A stretch of 64,000 bases of DNA. It comes from Pseudevernia furfuracea. Lineage: Eukaryota; Ascomycota; Lecanoromycetes; Lecanorales; Parmeliaceae. Every line of letters starts with the position of its first letter. Positions within the stretch are counted from its first letter, which is position 1. Shown in pieces: positions 44,174 to 56,047 of this stretch. Both the position numbers and the translations under genes were made by a program. Where the stretch lies: positions 434,001 to 498,000 of the forward strand of contig JAIUPT010000016.1 in NCBI GenBank assembly GCA_022315425.1, read 5' to 3'. Under the pieces are notes generated by a model. It was not told the origin of the DNA. It saw only the letters and a list, made by a program, of their open reading frames with translations, and ran no database searches.

Positions 44174-45241
44174 TCAAAATAGTCCCGAGACACGCTCGCT
44201 AGCTGTGTGTCTCGGCTCGGCATCTTCAACAACCACAACCGATCCACCACGCATGTACCTACCTTGCACAGGCGCCGCCAAGCCCCCGGCAGTCGTCACA
44301 TAAAGGACACCCTGATCGGAAACCCCTCTCCCAAAGGCGCAAGCGGTCGGCTCGGCAACCAGCGTCGAGTTGAGTCTGCCAGCAATCGTCACAAACGATC
44401 CGTCTGACTGGGAAAGCCTGACGACCGTGTTGCCGGATCCAGTCACCAGGTACGCATCACCGTTGGCGCCCAAGGTGAATCCGTCGAAGTAATCAGTCGA
44501 TGCTGGGGTATGTGCTATGATGGAGGCGCTCCCCGCTGGTGTGCCATCAGCATCGATGGGGATTCTGGCAAAGACGTTGAGCCCAGTGTTGGTGAAATAG
44601 AGGTAATCGTCGCGCACATGCAAGCCACTGACACCCGCGGTGCCGAAGTTTCTCTGTGGGACTGCGGCTGTCAGGCTGTTCGCAATCACAGTCGTGGAGG
44701 CGCCGGTCTTCATGTCGAGGCGGTAGATAACGCCGGCACGGAAATCACTCAAAAGGATGTACGTTTCAGAGAGGTACCACATGCCTTTCAGGTGCGCCGC
44801 CTCTGTGACATCAGCGATCTTGGAGACCTGGGAGGCATCCAGCGGTAAGGTCTCATTGCTCCAACCGCTCAGATCAATACGCCAAACAGCCCAGGATCCG
44901 GCCGTGGGGCTCGAGGCCAGGGTATAATTTCCTGCGCTGACGGCGAAAACATCGGGAGCGACCTCTGCGATGCCCGTCAAGGCCAGGGCGTTCGGGAAGC
45001 GGTAGACGAGTATTGGCTCCGGAGCTGACGACGCGAAGTCGAAGAGGTAGAGCTCGGAGGTATCAAGGCGAGTGATCAGAAGCTGGCCATTGGGGCGGAC
45101 CGCGATGTTTTCGACCCATACTCCTTTGGGGAAGACATAAACCAAGCCGACGGGATTAGGCGCGGTGAGGTGAGAGATTGGGCGTAAGGCGGTACAATCG
45201 TAGATACAGAGGCAAATGATCAGGACCGTGAAGTAATTCAT
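44174..45241 (-). CDS. secreted SMP-30/gluconolactonase-like beta-propeller protein
   Basis: Intact single-exon frame. An in-frame ATG also exists at 45256; I take the second Met at 45241 because it starts directly before a signal peptide (NYFTVLIICLCIYDCTA). The mature part is about 330 residues of six-bladed propeller: VWVENIAVRPNGQLLITRLDT, then VYRFPNALALTGIAEVAPDVFAV, VWRIDLS, GMWYLSETYILLSDFRAGVIYRLD, DDYLYFTNTGLNVFARIPID, GDAYLVTGSGNTVVRL and a final VLYVTTAGGLAAPV. This is the fungal SMP-30-like group that includes the hetero-Diels-Alderase type enzymes of tropolone-sesquiterpenoid pathways. No biosynthetic neighbours are present, so the substrate is unknown. Codon use and lack of stops indicate an active gene. 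Confidence 0.9.
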   Translation of the reverse strand: MNYFTVLIICLCIYDCTALRPISHLTAPNPVGLVYVFPKGVWVENIAVRPNGQLLITRLDTSELYLFDFASSAPEPILVYRFPNALALTGIAEVAPDVFAVSAGNYTLASSPTAGSWAVWRIDLSGWSNETLPLDASQVSKIADVTEAAHLKGMWYLSETYILLSDFRAGVIYRLDMKTGASTTVIANSLTAAVPQRNFGTAGVSGLHVRDDYLYFTNTGLNVFARIPIDADGTPAGSASIIAHTPASTDYFDGFTLGANGDAYLVTGSGNTVVRLSQSDGSFVTIAGRLNSTLVAEPTACAFGRGVSDQGVLYVTTAGGLAAPVQGRYMRGGSVVVVEDAEPRHTASERVSGLF

Positions 45242-45256
45242 CTTTTCCACGAGCAT

Positions 45257-46630
45257 GGTGATCTATTTCTCGAGCTTCAGTAATTCGGCAGGAAATGTGA
45301 CACTAATCTTTGTCGTACAAGCTAGGCAGTGGAAACAAATTATCGGAAGGCTTATTGTGAATGATGACTGGACCTGAGGACCATAAAGCACATCAATGAT
45401 GAACCATATAGATGCGGGTGTGCCTCAGTTCATATACACAAGTTGGCTCCATAGGTTTGGAACTCCCGATGATATTTGCGCTCCATGCACAAGCGAGACA
45501 ATCACTTTCGTTATAATACGCTCGATCTCTTGGTCCTCCATCGGTGTAGCTGTCAAAGCATTCTGAGTAGATCTGACACGAGATGTTATCTCGAAAAGAA
45601 CTCTCACACTCAACGAAGTGAAGCTTGATCTGATACGAGATTAGAAAAGATGTACGACTTCATATGAAGTGAAAGAGAGTATCTTAGAATGTCGTGAAGA
45701 TCGAAGAGAGACGACGAAAGAAGCGCAGAACGATAAGAGCGTTCGAATCAAATAGCGTTTTATAATCACGTTGTCGTGCTTGACAGTCTACATGATGGGA
45801 GTGAAGGTAAAGGTTGATCTGAGCGTCAAGATATCGGATGATGCGCTTAAAAATGCTTCGGAGATGTACCTAGCGCAGCTAGATTTCTTTCACGCAAGGG
45901 CCTCCCTTCCGAGACGAGGGTTCCGCTTCGTATCTCAACATTTTCACATTTTCACATTTTCTAGTAGCGAGTTTGAGCTGGAGTCTTTCGGAGGATGAGA
46001 TCACAATACAGGCTCAGTCACACTTTGCTTGAACCTCTATGAGGCTCATCTCAGCCTCCATCGATAGCACTGAAGTCGAAGCTAAGTAAGCCACAATGGT
46101 GAGGCTGTGCGTGCGGCTGAAGTCGTCGATGTTAGCACCTTGATCTTTATCATCGAGGACATAACCGTCATAATATCGTATATTCGCTCCAGCACGCATG
46201 TTCCATATCCTCGATTTTCGTCGGAAACGGCAGCAGCAGCGGGACCATACGAGTAACCTGGCAGCCTGAACCCACGACACGTGGTACTTGGTCCATCCTG
46301 TCGGTCTGTCTGATAACGACCTCCTTATGCGTATGAACAGCCGTGTATCTCAATATCTCACCTTCGGAGCAGAAGTATGCACAAGTATGACGGAAGATCT
46401 ACTGATTGAGTGTGAGCCTCTTCGCGCTCGAACTGATTGCTTACACGACGTGATATCAAAAATTAGTCGCTGTAAAAGGTTTAAAGAACATATAGAATGC
46501 TGTAGGACGGAAACCTCATATATCGTAAATGAAGAGGCTTATGGGATCGTTTCGTCGGGTCAATTCGTCTGAACTCCACGCCGATAAAAAGCAAGGCGGA
46601 GCGGAACTTCCAGCATCAAGCTCATTATCT
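45257..46630. other. intergenic, weak coding traces
   Basis: Several 60-95 codon frames on both strands (45771-45998 plus, 46014-46353 minus, 46288-46572 plus) with no recognisable domain. The minus frames at 46014-46353 look coding-like but are shifted relative to each other. No gene is claimed. Confidence 0.35.
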
Positions 46631-46960
46631 GAGAATAAATGAATCATGGCCCATGTCTTTTATCCGTATATGGGCGACTTTACACTTGATTCAATCAACG
46701 TGAACAATCCTATTCTTCCCCCGGGAAAGGAGCGTATGCGCTTGACTTTGAAAGGCGTCGCTGTAGCTCTCAGATTACGACCAGAGCTACTGTAAGATTT
46801 TCCAGCGGATGCTATACTTGACAAAAGCAAAGCTAGTCCTTTGACGAAAGCCATCGTTTGCGACCAGGCTTTGTGATTTTGCCTTCAGTGCCTTGAACGG
46901 CTGATTTCGTCAGCGCCTTTAAGTCTCGAACCAGCGGGACTGGGGGTTAGTAGATCTCAT
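46631..46960 (+). pseudogene. fragment of a fungal polytopic membrane-protein family
   Basis: Plus-strand frame reading RMRLTLKGVAVALRLRPEL, a stop, then DFPADAILDKSKASPLTKAIV and DQAL, TGA at a Trp position, FCLQCLERLISSAPLSLEPAG. The spacing DKSKA..L.K..V..QA.WFC.QC..R is a signature I know from large uncharacterised fungal membrane proteins, just before a membrane helix. Only this internal piece survives. The family has no established function. Confidence 0.5.
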
Positions 46961-48186
46961 ATTCACATCACGTCGTCACGTGCTCTCGCGACTATCGCAT
47001 ATATCGACCCTATATAATATCACCGTTATGAACATATCGTTATAGTAGCGTCATAGAGAGTCTTTCTTTAATGAGATTATAACTCATAAATATATTATCT
47101 TCTTAGCGTCTTATTTGTTTTTCTTTATATTTGTTTCGATCTTAATAAGAAGCAAATAATTCTTCTTTTCTCTCGTTCGCTCTATATACTTATATTTAAT
47201 TATATATTTCACTTTAGATCTATACTGTATAAGCATAAATGTTATTTAACGCTAAAACGACGACGATATATCTCGTCGAGTCTCTATTAGCTCTAACGTT
47301 AAAAATATTCAATTATTTTACGAAGTTTATATAGTCTTATAAGTTATTAAATTAGTGAATTTATATAAAGTACAAGAAAACTAATTTTAAAGGTGAGTCA
47401 GCTTCGTATGTTGCCGTTTGACTCGTTTTTCTGAATCACTCAGTTAAATATCTTTGCGCACTATATATTCGCTCTGATTATATATATTTCATAATGAAAC
47501 AAATCACTCGACATCGTCACGTCAACATTTCTACGCGATGATAGCGTCCGCGAGTTGCTCGCTTAAATGTCTATGCACACGTCAATAAACGAATTAGATC
47601 TCAGCAGCGATAAGAGACACGAAGCGCAGAGGATCAGAACCGTCGACAGAGATGATTCGCATTTCCGTTCGATTAGTACATCGCGGGTGATCGCCCGAGA
47701 CGGAGTTCAAGAACCTTGCGATGTGATATTGAGATCATCTCAGTCTCTCGAGAAATGCATTGCCCTTGCTAATTGCGATGAATTACTTTTCACGAACCTT
47801 TGCTTCTACGATGAAGACGAAGCGACTCGTTACTACTCTTCTTAATTCACAATTCTGAAGTCGATAAATATTGAGCGCTGAAAGTGCGCGGCGACATTAT
47901 TCAAAGAGAACTCTCCGTTCGGCATTTGGGTGGAGTACGATGAGTTACTGAATACTCGTACTTCAGATTGACCATCGCTATCTCAGCGAGATACGACTCT
48001 TAACGTCTTTATTTAAATATTGTTCGTCTATACTACACTAATATATGACGAGCTATATACGTTATCGTGAAACACACACTTTAGAACGAGACACGAGAAA
48101 TTGTTATAACGAGCTTTCGTCGTGATGATAATAAGATTTGAATCTATAAGTATAATAGCGTATCTAGTTATAATAATATAAATAAC
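46961..48186. other. AT-rich stretch with one open frame
   Basis: 47000-47480 and 48000-48186 are RIP-like AT-rich. In between, a plus frame at 47567-47845 (92 codons, charged, no motif) is open but unrecognised. The right edge is the Helitron end at 48187. Confidence 0.5.
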
Positions 48187-50232
48187 AAGTATAGGCTCAT
48201 GAATTAAATTCATGATTCTAAGACAAAAATTAGGTTGCTTGCGACGCATGCCCTAATCCTAAGTCAAATCCAGATCGGACTCTGATTTGCCAACTATGCG
48301 GCATTCGACTATTTGTTAACTATGCAATATTTGACTATGTCTACTGCTGCAAAATCAAGTGAAAGCTCTAACTCTAAGTTCAACTGAACTCTAATTTGTA
48401 ACTATGCGACATTCGACTGTTTTTACTGCTATCTGTTACCCAGTTGCTATCGAAAGAAGAACCTATCGAATCACTCTATTTCTTATACATCTCGTCGATG
48501 CACTTGATTGCTTTCTTGATAGATCGTCTGAGATCACAATGAACAGCCCGGCCTTGCTGATGACTCGACTGAGGGTCACATATAGCTGATCATGAGCGAA
48601 GATCTCGAGATGTAGATATAGATCGACGTGCTGTAAGGATTGACCTTGCGACTTATTAATGATCATATTAAAGATCAGACGAATAGGGAATTGAACACGT
48701 TGAAATAAAGCATATAGATTGTTCGAATCGAGTGAAGCGAGAGAGATACGAGATATATAATATCGTTTATCGTTATGTTCATCTTCTAAAATACGACAAT
48801 CGAGTGTCTTAGACTTAATACTCTTGACTTATAGACGTGTCTCATTGCATAGATCCTGAGTAGACTTTAGATTTCTCAGCAGCATAATCACATAGTTCAC
48901 TTTTAACTTCAAGTAATGCGATAAAAGCGAGACTAATTCGAAGATATTTATTATTTCGATAGATAGAAGAAAGCTGTCTTTCTCGTTAACGACTTCATCT
49001 CGACTATTATAGACGATCTTGATCTCAGAAAACTTGATAAGAACTTGACTGTTAAATCGAGCGACGTTCTTATTAAGAGTGTAAAGAATCGCTCTGAACG
49101 TGTAGAACTTAGTCGTTCGATGAGAATCAAGATTATCGTAGATAGCATCAATTAGTGCAGAAATGAAGTTATCGAATAGTTAGTCAGCAGCTCAATCGAC
49201 TGCCTCTCGTTCTTCGATGCTTGTCGAGACATCGTTGTCTATATTCAGAAGACTCTGAGCAAATGCCTTCATAGACATTTATGAGATTCGAATAGTGACG
49301 CTCTCGTTCTTCTGTGTAAGAGTGTCGTGCAATATAGCGTCGAAGCCTTGCTGGTGGCTGAGGGGGTCTCAAGTAGGGGCTGAAAGGTGATAGGTCGTCA
49401 AGAAGCTCTATATCTTCAAAGAAGTTATTCGATATGTCTTTTAGCGATTCTTTTATAGAATCTGCATTAAGTGCTTCTTTATTGACTTCTTGATTCTCTA
49501 TAAGAGAATATGACGCGTCTTAAGAGGTTTGAAAAGGGGGCGACGAGGACGCGTCTGAGGCTGAAATACTGGCTTGAGAAGAGAGTAGAGGTGAACTCGA
49601 TGACTGTGAGTTCGTTCGTGACCTCTTTGAGAGTCTTTCATCCTTGTTAAGAGATGTGATAACTGATCTCTTATCTCGATTATCGGCGATAATAGATTCG
49701 CTCAGAGATCGTCTGAACGCGTTAGTATGGACTGTAAGAGACGAGCAGAAGGGATATAGATGTCTGATAGATCTGAAAACATGGGAGCGAGGATTATTAA
49801 TGGCGAATGTATTCATATTTATAGTAATTGATAGGTTGATAGAGTGATAAAAGAATAATTGCAGATAAATAGATGCGGAAGAAATATGTTTCGATCTCGA
49901 ACGCATTTGAACGTCAATATATTCGAGTGTTAATTTAAATCATAAATAGTAGGTCGAATTTGATAATTTTTATAGCGTTAGAATACGCAAATTTAGCTCT
50001 ATAATTCGAGAGTTTAGAAGAAAATTATATGCTGAGGGTATAGAATGATTGAAGTTGCAAAAAGATGTTATCAAATTTTTCGATGAGGGCGCTCGGGAGG
50101 TCTAGCGGGCTGACAAAGCGGGTCTAATCAAAAAGCGTAGATCTGTCGAGGTTTACATTGGCTACAGCCCGCTGCACATACAAATATAAGGTTTTTTAGC
50201 TCAGCCCTATCTTATTCTTTTATATATACTGA
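48187..50232 (-). mobile_element. Helitron copy A, internally deleted
   Basis: Minus-strand Helitron. The 5' end begins TCAGTATATATAAAAG (TC start) at 50232. The 3' end is at 48187, with a hairpin (CATGAATTTAATTCATG-type), then CCTATACTTG followed by T. Between them lie the N-terminal part of the transposase frame (49520-49906 and on to about 49180: NAFRRSLSESIIADNRDK, FEDIELLDDL) and the C-terminal Pif1 helicase part (48463-48666: INKSQGQSLQHV, QLYVTLSRV). The Rep and most helicase sequence present in the copy at 57206-63418 is deleted. Frames carry stops. Confidence 0.85.
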
Positions 50233-50241
50233 CAAGAATAG

Positions 50242-51892
50242 ACCCATCAATTGTTATAAACATAAATACATTCGTTATTAATAACTCTCGCTTTCATGTT
50301 TTCAGATCTGTCAGACATCTATATTTCTTCTGCTCGTCTCTTACAGCCCATACTAACGCGTTTAGACGATCTCTAAACGAATCTATTATCGTCGATAATC
50401 GAGATAAGAGATCAGCTATTATATCTCTTAACAAGGGTGAAAGACTCTCAAAGAGGTCACGAACGGACTCACAGTCATCGAGTTCATCTCTATCCTTTTC
50501 TCAAGTTAATATTTCAGTCTCAGACGCGTTCTCGTCGCCCCCTTCTCAAATCTCTCAAGACGCGTTATATCCTTCTACAGAGAATCAAGAAGTTAATAAA
50601 GAAGTACTTGATATAGACTCTATAAAAGAATCGTTAAAAGACATATCGAATAACTTCTTTGAAGATATAGAGCTTCTTGACGATCTATCACCTTTCAGTC
50701 TCTACTTGAGACTCTCTCAGTCATCAGCAAGACTTCGACGTTATATTGTACGACATTCTTACACAGAAGAACGAGAGCGTCACTATTCGAGTTTTATAAA
50801 TGTCTATAAAGGCATTTGCTTAGAGTCTTCTAAATGTAGATAACGATGTCTCGACAAGTATCGAAGAACGAGAGACAGTCGATTAAGCTGCTGACTGACT
50901 ATTCGATGACTCTATTTCTGCACTAATTAATGCTATCTACGATGATCTTGATTCTTATCGAACGACTGAGTTCTACACGTTTAGAGCGATCCTTTACACT
51001 CTTAATAAGAACGTCGCTCGATTTAACAGTTAAGTTCTTATCAAGTTTTCTGAGATCAAGATCGTCTGTAATAGTCGAGATGAAGTCGTTAACGAGAAAG
51101 ATAACTTTCTTCTATCTATCGAAATAATAAATATCTTCGAATTAGTCTCGCTTTCATCGCATCACTTGAAGTTGAAAGTGAACTGTGTAATTATGCTGCT
51201 GAGGAATCTGAAGCCTGTTTAGAGTTTATGCAATGGGACACGTCTACAAGTCAAGAGTATTGAGTCTAAGACACTCGATTATCGTATTCTAGAAGATGAG
51301 CATAACGATAAACGACATTATATATCTCGCATCTCTCTCGCTTCACTCGATTCGAACAATCTACATGCTTCATTTCGACGTGTTCAATTCCCTATTCGCC
51401 TGGCCTTCAGTATGATCATTAACAAGTCGCAAGGTCAATTCTTACAGCACGTCGGCCTATGTCTACACCTCGAGGTCTTCGCCCATGGCCAGCTATATGT
51501 GGCCCTCAGTCGAGTCATCAGCAAGGCCGGGCTGTTCATTGTGACCCCAGGCGATCTATCAAGGAAGCAATCAAGTGCATCGGCGAGGTGTATAAGGAAT
51601 AGAGTGATTCGACAGGTTCTTCTTTCGGCAGCAACTGGGTAGCAGGTAGCAGTAGAAACAGTCGAATGCCGCATAGTTGCAAATCAGAGTCCAGTTGGAC
51701 TTAGGGTTAGGGCTTTCACTTGGTTTTGCAGCAGTAGACATAGTCAAATATTGCATAGTTGGCAAATAGTCGAATGCCGCATAGTTGGCAAATCAGAGTC
51801 CGATCTGGATTTGACTTAGGGTTAGGGCATGCGTCGCAAGCAACCTGATTTTTGCCTTAGGATCATGAATTTAATTCATGGGCCTATACTTG
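50242..51892 (+). mobile_element. Helitron copy B, 5'-truncated, inverted relative to A
   Basis: Plus-strand copy homologous to A over nearly its whole length, with the same internal deletion. It starts at about 50242, directly next to A's 5' tip, and lacks about 400 bp of its own 5' end. The C-terminal helicase piece is at 51412-51642 (INKSQGQFLQHVGL, QLYVALSRV), less mutated than in A. The 3' hairpin and CCTATACTTG end lie at 51860-51892. Subterminal copies of CAACTATGCGGCATTCGACT and two TTAGGGTTAGGG doublets precede the end. Confidence 0.85.
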
Positions 51893-51898
51893 TGGGAT

Positions 51899-54460
51899 AT
51901 GGATACAATCTCGCCCACTACACTACAATTACAATGTCAAGGTTTATCTTCCTCCGAGATCATCAGCTGTTGTGAAGACCACCTCCAAACCGCGACTCGA
52001 CAGAAAGAGGAGGAGGAGGACAAATGGACCTGCACGGCCAGTGCCGTTGCTGAATACGTTGAGGGGCTCATCCGGCAGGATCAGCTGGATGAAACGTCGC
52101 TCCAAGGCTGGAACCAGCTCGTACAAGAACATTACGGAGGGGAAATCGGGCTCAAAGGGGTACGAACTGCGGCCAATAGTCTACGAGAACGCTGTGAAGC
52201 TTCAAGCAAGGAGATCCTTGAAAACTGGGGAGTTCGGTACGACCTCGTCTTAGAACCTGAATGGATCGCCCAGAAACGTCCGTCGAAACATCTCCTCGCC
52301 GCTCTTGCGCGATTTTCCGCTTGTTGCCCCTACAAGAAAGCACAGGTGGCGCTCAAGAAGGAAATTGGAGCGCGGGCTGCTCTACCCACTCATTTGTCCC
52401 GCGGTAGGAGTAGGAAGAAGGTCCTGACTGTTGCTGACGTTCTGGCTGCCTATCGAGTACACACCGAAATTTCTCTACAGGGGAGTCACAGCTCTTCTCT
52501 TCGAGCAGAAGATGAGGACCCCAAGAGCGATAGATCCAAGTCAGAATCCATGAAGACAGACGCTAATGCTTCATCTTTGGTTCATAATGACACAGTTCGC
52601 TATGCAAACATAGCAAGCCGAAAACGAAGGAGGAAGGGTCCAAGAGATGGAACATATGTTGATTCCACAGGAAACAAGAGACCCTGTCGGATTGTACGCG
52701 ACAAGGAAATTGACCAAGGCGCTATGGACAATCAGCAATATCATCTTCGAGGAGACGATGCAGATGATGTAGATGACGAGCGTGTGAGTGAGTCTATGCT
52801 TGTGTCACTCTGGTACTAACAAGTGTTAGTCGATCGAGCTGCCTCGAGAACGCTTTCCAGATCTGCCGGATATGGACCTTGACTCCTATCCATTCTCTCA
52901 ACACAGTGATATTGAAGAGGGGTTCGAGAACTCGAGTGTTCTGGGGGACGATCTCAACGATTGCTTGACCAAGGGCAACATGACCGCTGGTATCAAACGG
53001 CCTTCTTCACCAGCAACGGAGACCCTCGATAGTTCCATTGCGCGCCGCTTTGATTTGAACGGGATTCTGACGGAGAGCATTGAGGTACCATCACTGAACA
53101 ACATACCAAGTCTTGATTCTTTCAGCTCAACGGAAAGCCCTCCTCCTACAATAATACAAACATCTCAGATCCGCAGTCAAGACCACACTAGCTCATTAGA
53201 GTCTGTTCGAGAACATTCGGTAATGGACGAGCTCTCTAATAACCCTAACGCAACGTTTGACTTGCCCAGTACTGATAGACGGGGCGCTTCAGACACGTTA
53301 CAGCCGGGGCAATGGCTCTCGGCGACCGCAATCGAGCTTTTACTCAGTCATTGGCACTACCAAGAGGACTTTCGCTTGGTGGACAGCTCCTATCTAGACG
53401 TCAACCATCCGGAGGCGATTTTAAGAAAACCGGCCTTACGGCTGATGGGAGCGGTACGGTTACTCTTACCTTTAAACCATGGTAATCACTGGACATTGTT
53501 ACTCTTCGATTTCGACCAGCGCACGATCCATCACTATGATTCCCTCGCGGCCGCGTCGTCTTGCGCGGATGCACGCAGGGCAGCTTTTTACGTCGTCGAG
53601 CATCTTGGAGAGGACAAAGAATCATTTGCCTTCACTTCCGACAGTGTGTATAGGCAAGAAAACGGGTATGACTGCGGAGTTTGCGTCCTGGTCATGGCCC
53701 TACACTTGCTGGTGAATATGCCAATACCTACGACGTACGACTGCAGTCTCTGGAGGGTCATATTCATCGCCTTGCTGAGAGGTGAGGAGCCAGTGGCGTC
53801 TTTGAAGGCATACACCACAGCGCTAGAAACCTTGACGATAGATGATCGTAAGTTTAGTGGTTCTAATATATAGCATTCGAGCTGAGCTGAATTTGGGGAC
53901 CTCTAGTGCAAGCAAGCGTCAAGGATAAGAGCCAGTTTCAAAACATGGACGTTGAGAATCTTCGGAACAAATGCAACACACATCAAGCTCGCTGCATGGA
54001 TGCAAAATACGCCAGAGATGATGCCGAAGCTACTGTGACACTGTTGAACGCCTTGATGAAGGGTTGCTATGAATACGAAGCAATCCTACGGACGCGGCGA
54101 ACGGAGATGCAGACAGAGCTCAGCGCTATCAATGGATTTGTAGATCAGTACGCTACATTTAAATACGGTCAAACAGCGTCTACCATGCGAGCGCTGGAAT
54201 CGAATCAAATTACAGCGCAAAGTGCCGTCGACAGGGTCGACCGTCGTATTCATATGCTTGAGGAAGGGAACATCGGGCGCGACTTGGCTTTGAGAACAGG
54301 GAAGGAAATCCATATGCATCATCTGAATTACTACGAGAAGCTTAGAGTCGCAGGGCGAGACGCCTCTCGCGCCCTGCATGAGCTTGTCCAGAAGCAGAGA
54401 GCGATTATTGATGAAATGGACGATATACAGCGAAGATGGACCGTCTCTCTGGAGGCATGA
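51899..54460 (+). CDS. Ulp1-like (C48) cysteine protease with coiled-coil tail
   Basis: Three exons, 51899-52783, 52830-53847 and 53907-54460. The introns are 52784-52829 (GTGAGT, TACTAAC branch, phase 0) and 53848-53906 (GTAAGT, phase 1). Product about 818 residues. Residues 1-295 are helical then basic and Ser-rich (SRKRRRKGPRDG). The protease domain carries the expected H-D-Q-C set: H515 (NHWTLLLFD), D532 (HHYDSL), Q571 (YRQENGYDCG) and C577. The last 180 residues form a coiled coil. Such enzymes cleave SUMO or other ubiquitin-like tags; target unknown. An earlier in-frame ATG at 51878 lies inside the Helitron end, so the original 5' end may have been lost or replaced. No stops: apparently functional. 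Confidence 0.85.
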
Positions 54461-54533
54461 TAACAAGCTCCTTATTATTGGAAGTAGAGTAACGGACAGA
54501 GCTCTTGAGTGTTGACTGACTGACTGGCTGATA

Positions 54534-54569
54534 TTGGTATTGGTATTGGCATTGGCATTGGCATTAACA
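54534..54569 (+). repeat. 6-bp microsatellite (TTGGYA, six units)
   Basis: TTGGTA twice, TTGGCA three times, then TTAACA. It lies in the 3' flank of the protease gene. Confidence 0.8.
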
Positions 54570-54930
54570 TTGACAAACATCAAAAAGCGCCCATCACAAC
54601 ACGCTGGAGAAGAATCGAGAAGGATGGAATGGAGCTTAGCGTAAGTAAGTACTGCCCACGCAGCTCTCTCTTGCCAGCGAATACTTTTAAAAATTCTACA
54701 GTGGTTATCTTGCAGTGTCGAATTCATATCATACATAATACGACGGAGAGCCTGTGATTCCCAAAAGGGAATACGTGAATGCGAAGGCGGGAAACAAAAG
54801 CTGAATGCCGTCTTGATTCCGCGAGGAATTCCGAGTGTATCGCGCTGTCAGTCGGATTTCCGTAGATATAAAAAGATCCTCCTCTTGCTCCATCATCACT
54901 GATTCCATCCCATTATTGTGTATGTAAAAC

Positions 54931-56047
54931 ATGGCGAAAGCTGCATACGTTAGCTATATTGCCGTCGTTATCCACCTTCTTTTGCTTTTGCGCATTGTCA
55001 CGGCCAATCAACCAGGTGAATATCCCTCTCCTTCCTTCCTTCATGCTCGAGCTTTTCGTGTCTAGAATTAAACGTACCTTGTTAGTTCCCTTTCCCCGTG
55101 GCGCTTCTGGCCCGGATCCACGAATTCCAGCAAATTCAGATACGGGAGAAGCATCATCTGTCAAACTCGCCACAACTTATGTTGAGGCAGTAGTGAAGAC
55201 AGCGACACCAACATCAACACCAACAGAAGACCCTTCCGAAGAAGCCTCGACCGACACCGCCCTCCGTCCCAGCCATGACAAGTTCGCTCGGAATAACCTT
55301 ACAGGCTTCTTCTCCGCTCTGCGCAGAAACCTCGTCTCCAACTTCCACTCCCACCTCATCGCGTTATTGCCTTCATTCAGCCATCTCCACCTCCACCACC
55401 TCCACCCGCGGGAATGGCCGCCGAATTCTCTCCCTTCCATCAGCCGCCTCGCGCAAATCCCAAAGAGCCTTGCCCATCACGTCGCCATGAAACCCCCCTC
55501 GGTGATGATGCAACGCTACGGCGTCTCCGCATACGCCTTCCTCACGGATTCCATCGCGGCGGTGAAATCGGCCGTGGCGCGGGCGCTCTGCAGGTGGAAT
55601 ATGCGCGTGGATCGAAGCGCCGCGGCCTACGGCTGGGCCGATTCCCTGCCCTCGCCTTATCCGTTGACCCCGCCGCCTTCACAACAACCGCCATCGAGTG
55701 TCCGATCCAGTCCAGAGACCGCGGGCCTGCTGCTGTCGACAAGGCAGACGGACTTGGCCTTGCGCGGGGAGGAGTATAGCTCATGTGCACACGTCGGAAG
55801 GACGGTGCGGAGAACGGCGGTGTTGGCGAGCTGGATTGTGCTTCGGGAGGTCAGGAAGTGGGAGGTGGCGGGGAAGGCGGTGATGCGGGATGCTGCCCAG
55901 CTCCGTCGTCGGGTCTGGGCTTGTTTGGTCATCTTGTCGGTCGTCTGTCTGGCTTTTCTGACGGCGTTGCTGCTTTTGGGTCTCGGTTGGGCATTGACGC
56001 TGTGGTTTCGGGCTGCTGTGTGGCTCCTGAGGCGGATTCGAAGATGA
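54931..56047 (+). CDS. secretory-pathway protein with C-terminal membrane helix
   Basis: Exon 1 54931-55015 encodes a signal peptide (AKAAYVSYIAVVIHLLLLLR, then IVTANQP). A 70-bp intron (55016-55085, GTGAAT donor, TTGTTAG acceptor) keeps phase 1 into exon 2 55086-56047; product about 348 residues. The middle is Ser/Pro/Thr-rich and His-rich (SHLHLHHLH). The C-terminus has a 30-residue hydrophobic segment (VILSVVCLAFLTALLLLGLG) followed by an Arg-rich end (RRIRR). This suggests a protein entering the secretory pathway and anchored by its tail. Family not recognised. The intact frame and GC-rich codons contrast with the surroundings. Confidence 0.7.

Noticed and set aside
54086..54736. 216-codon minus frame
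   Set aside because: Antisense to the coiled-coil exon of the protease gene, with a microsatellite-encoded Asn/Ala run; no motifs.
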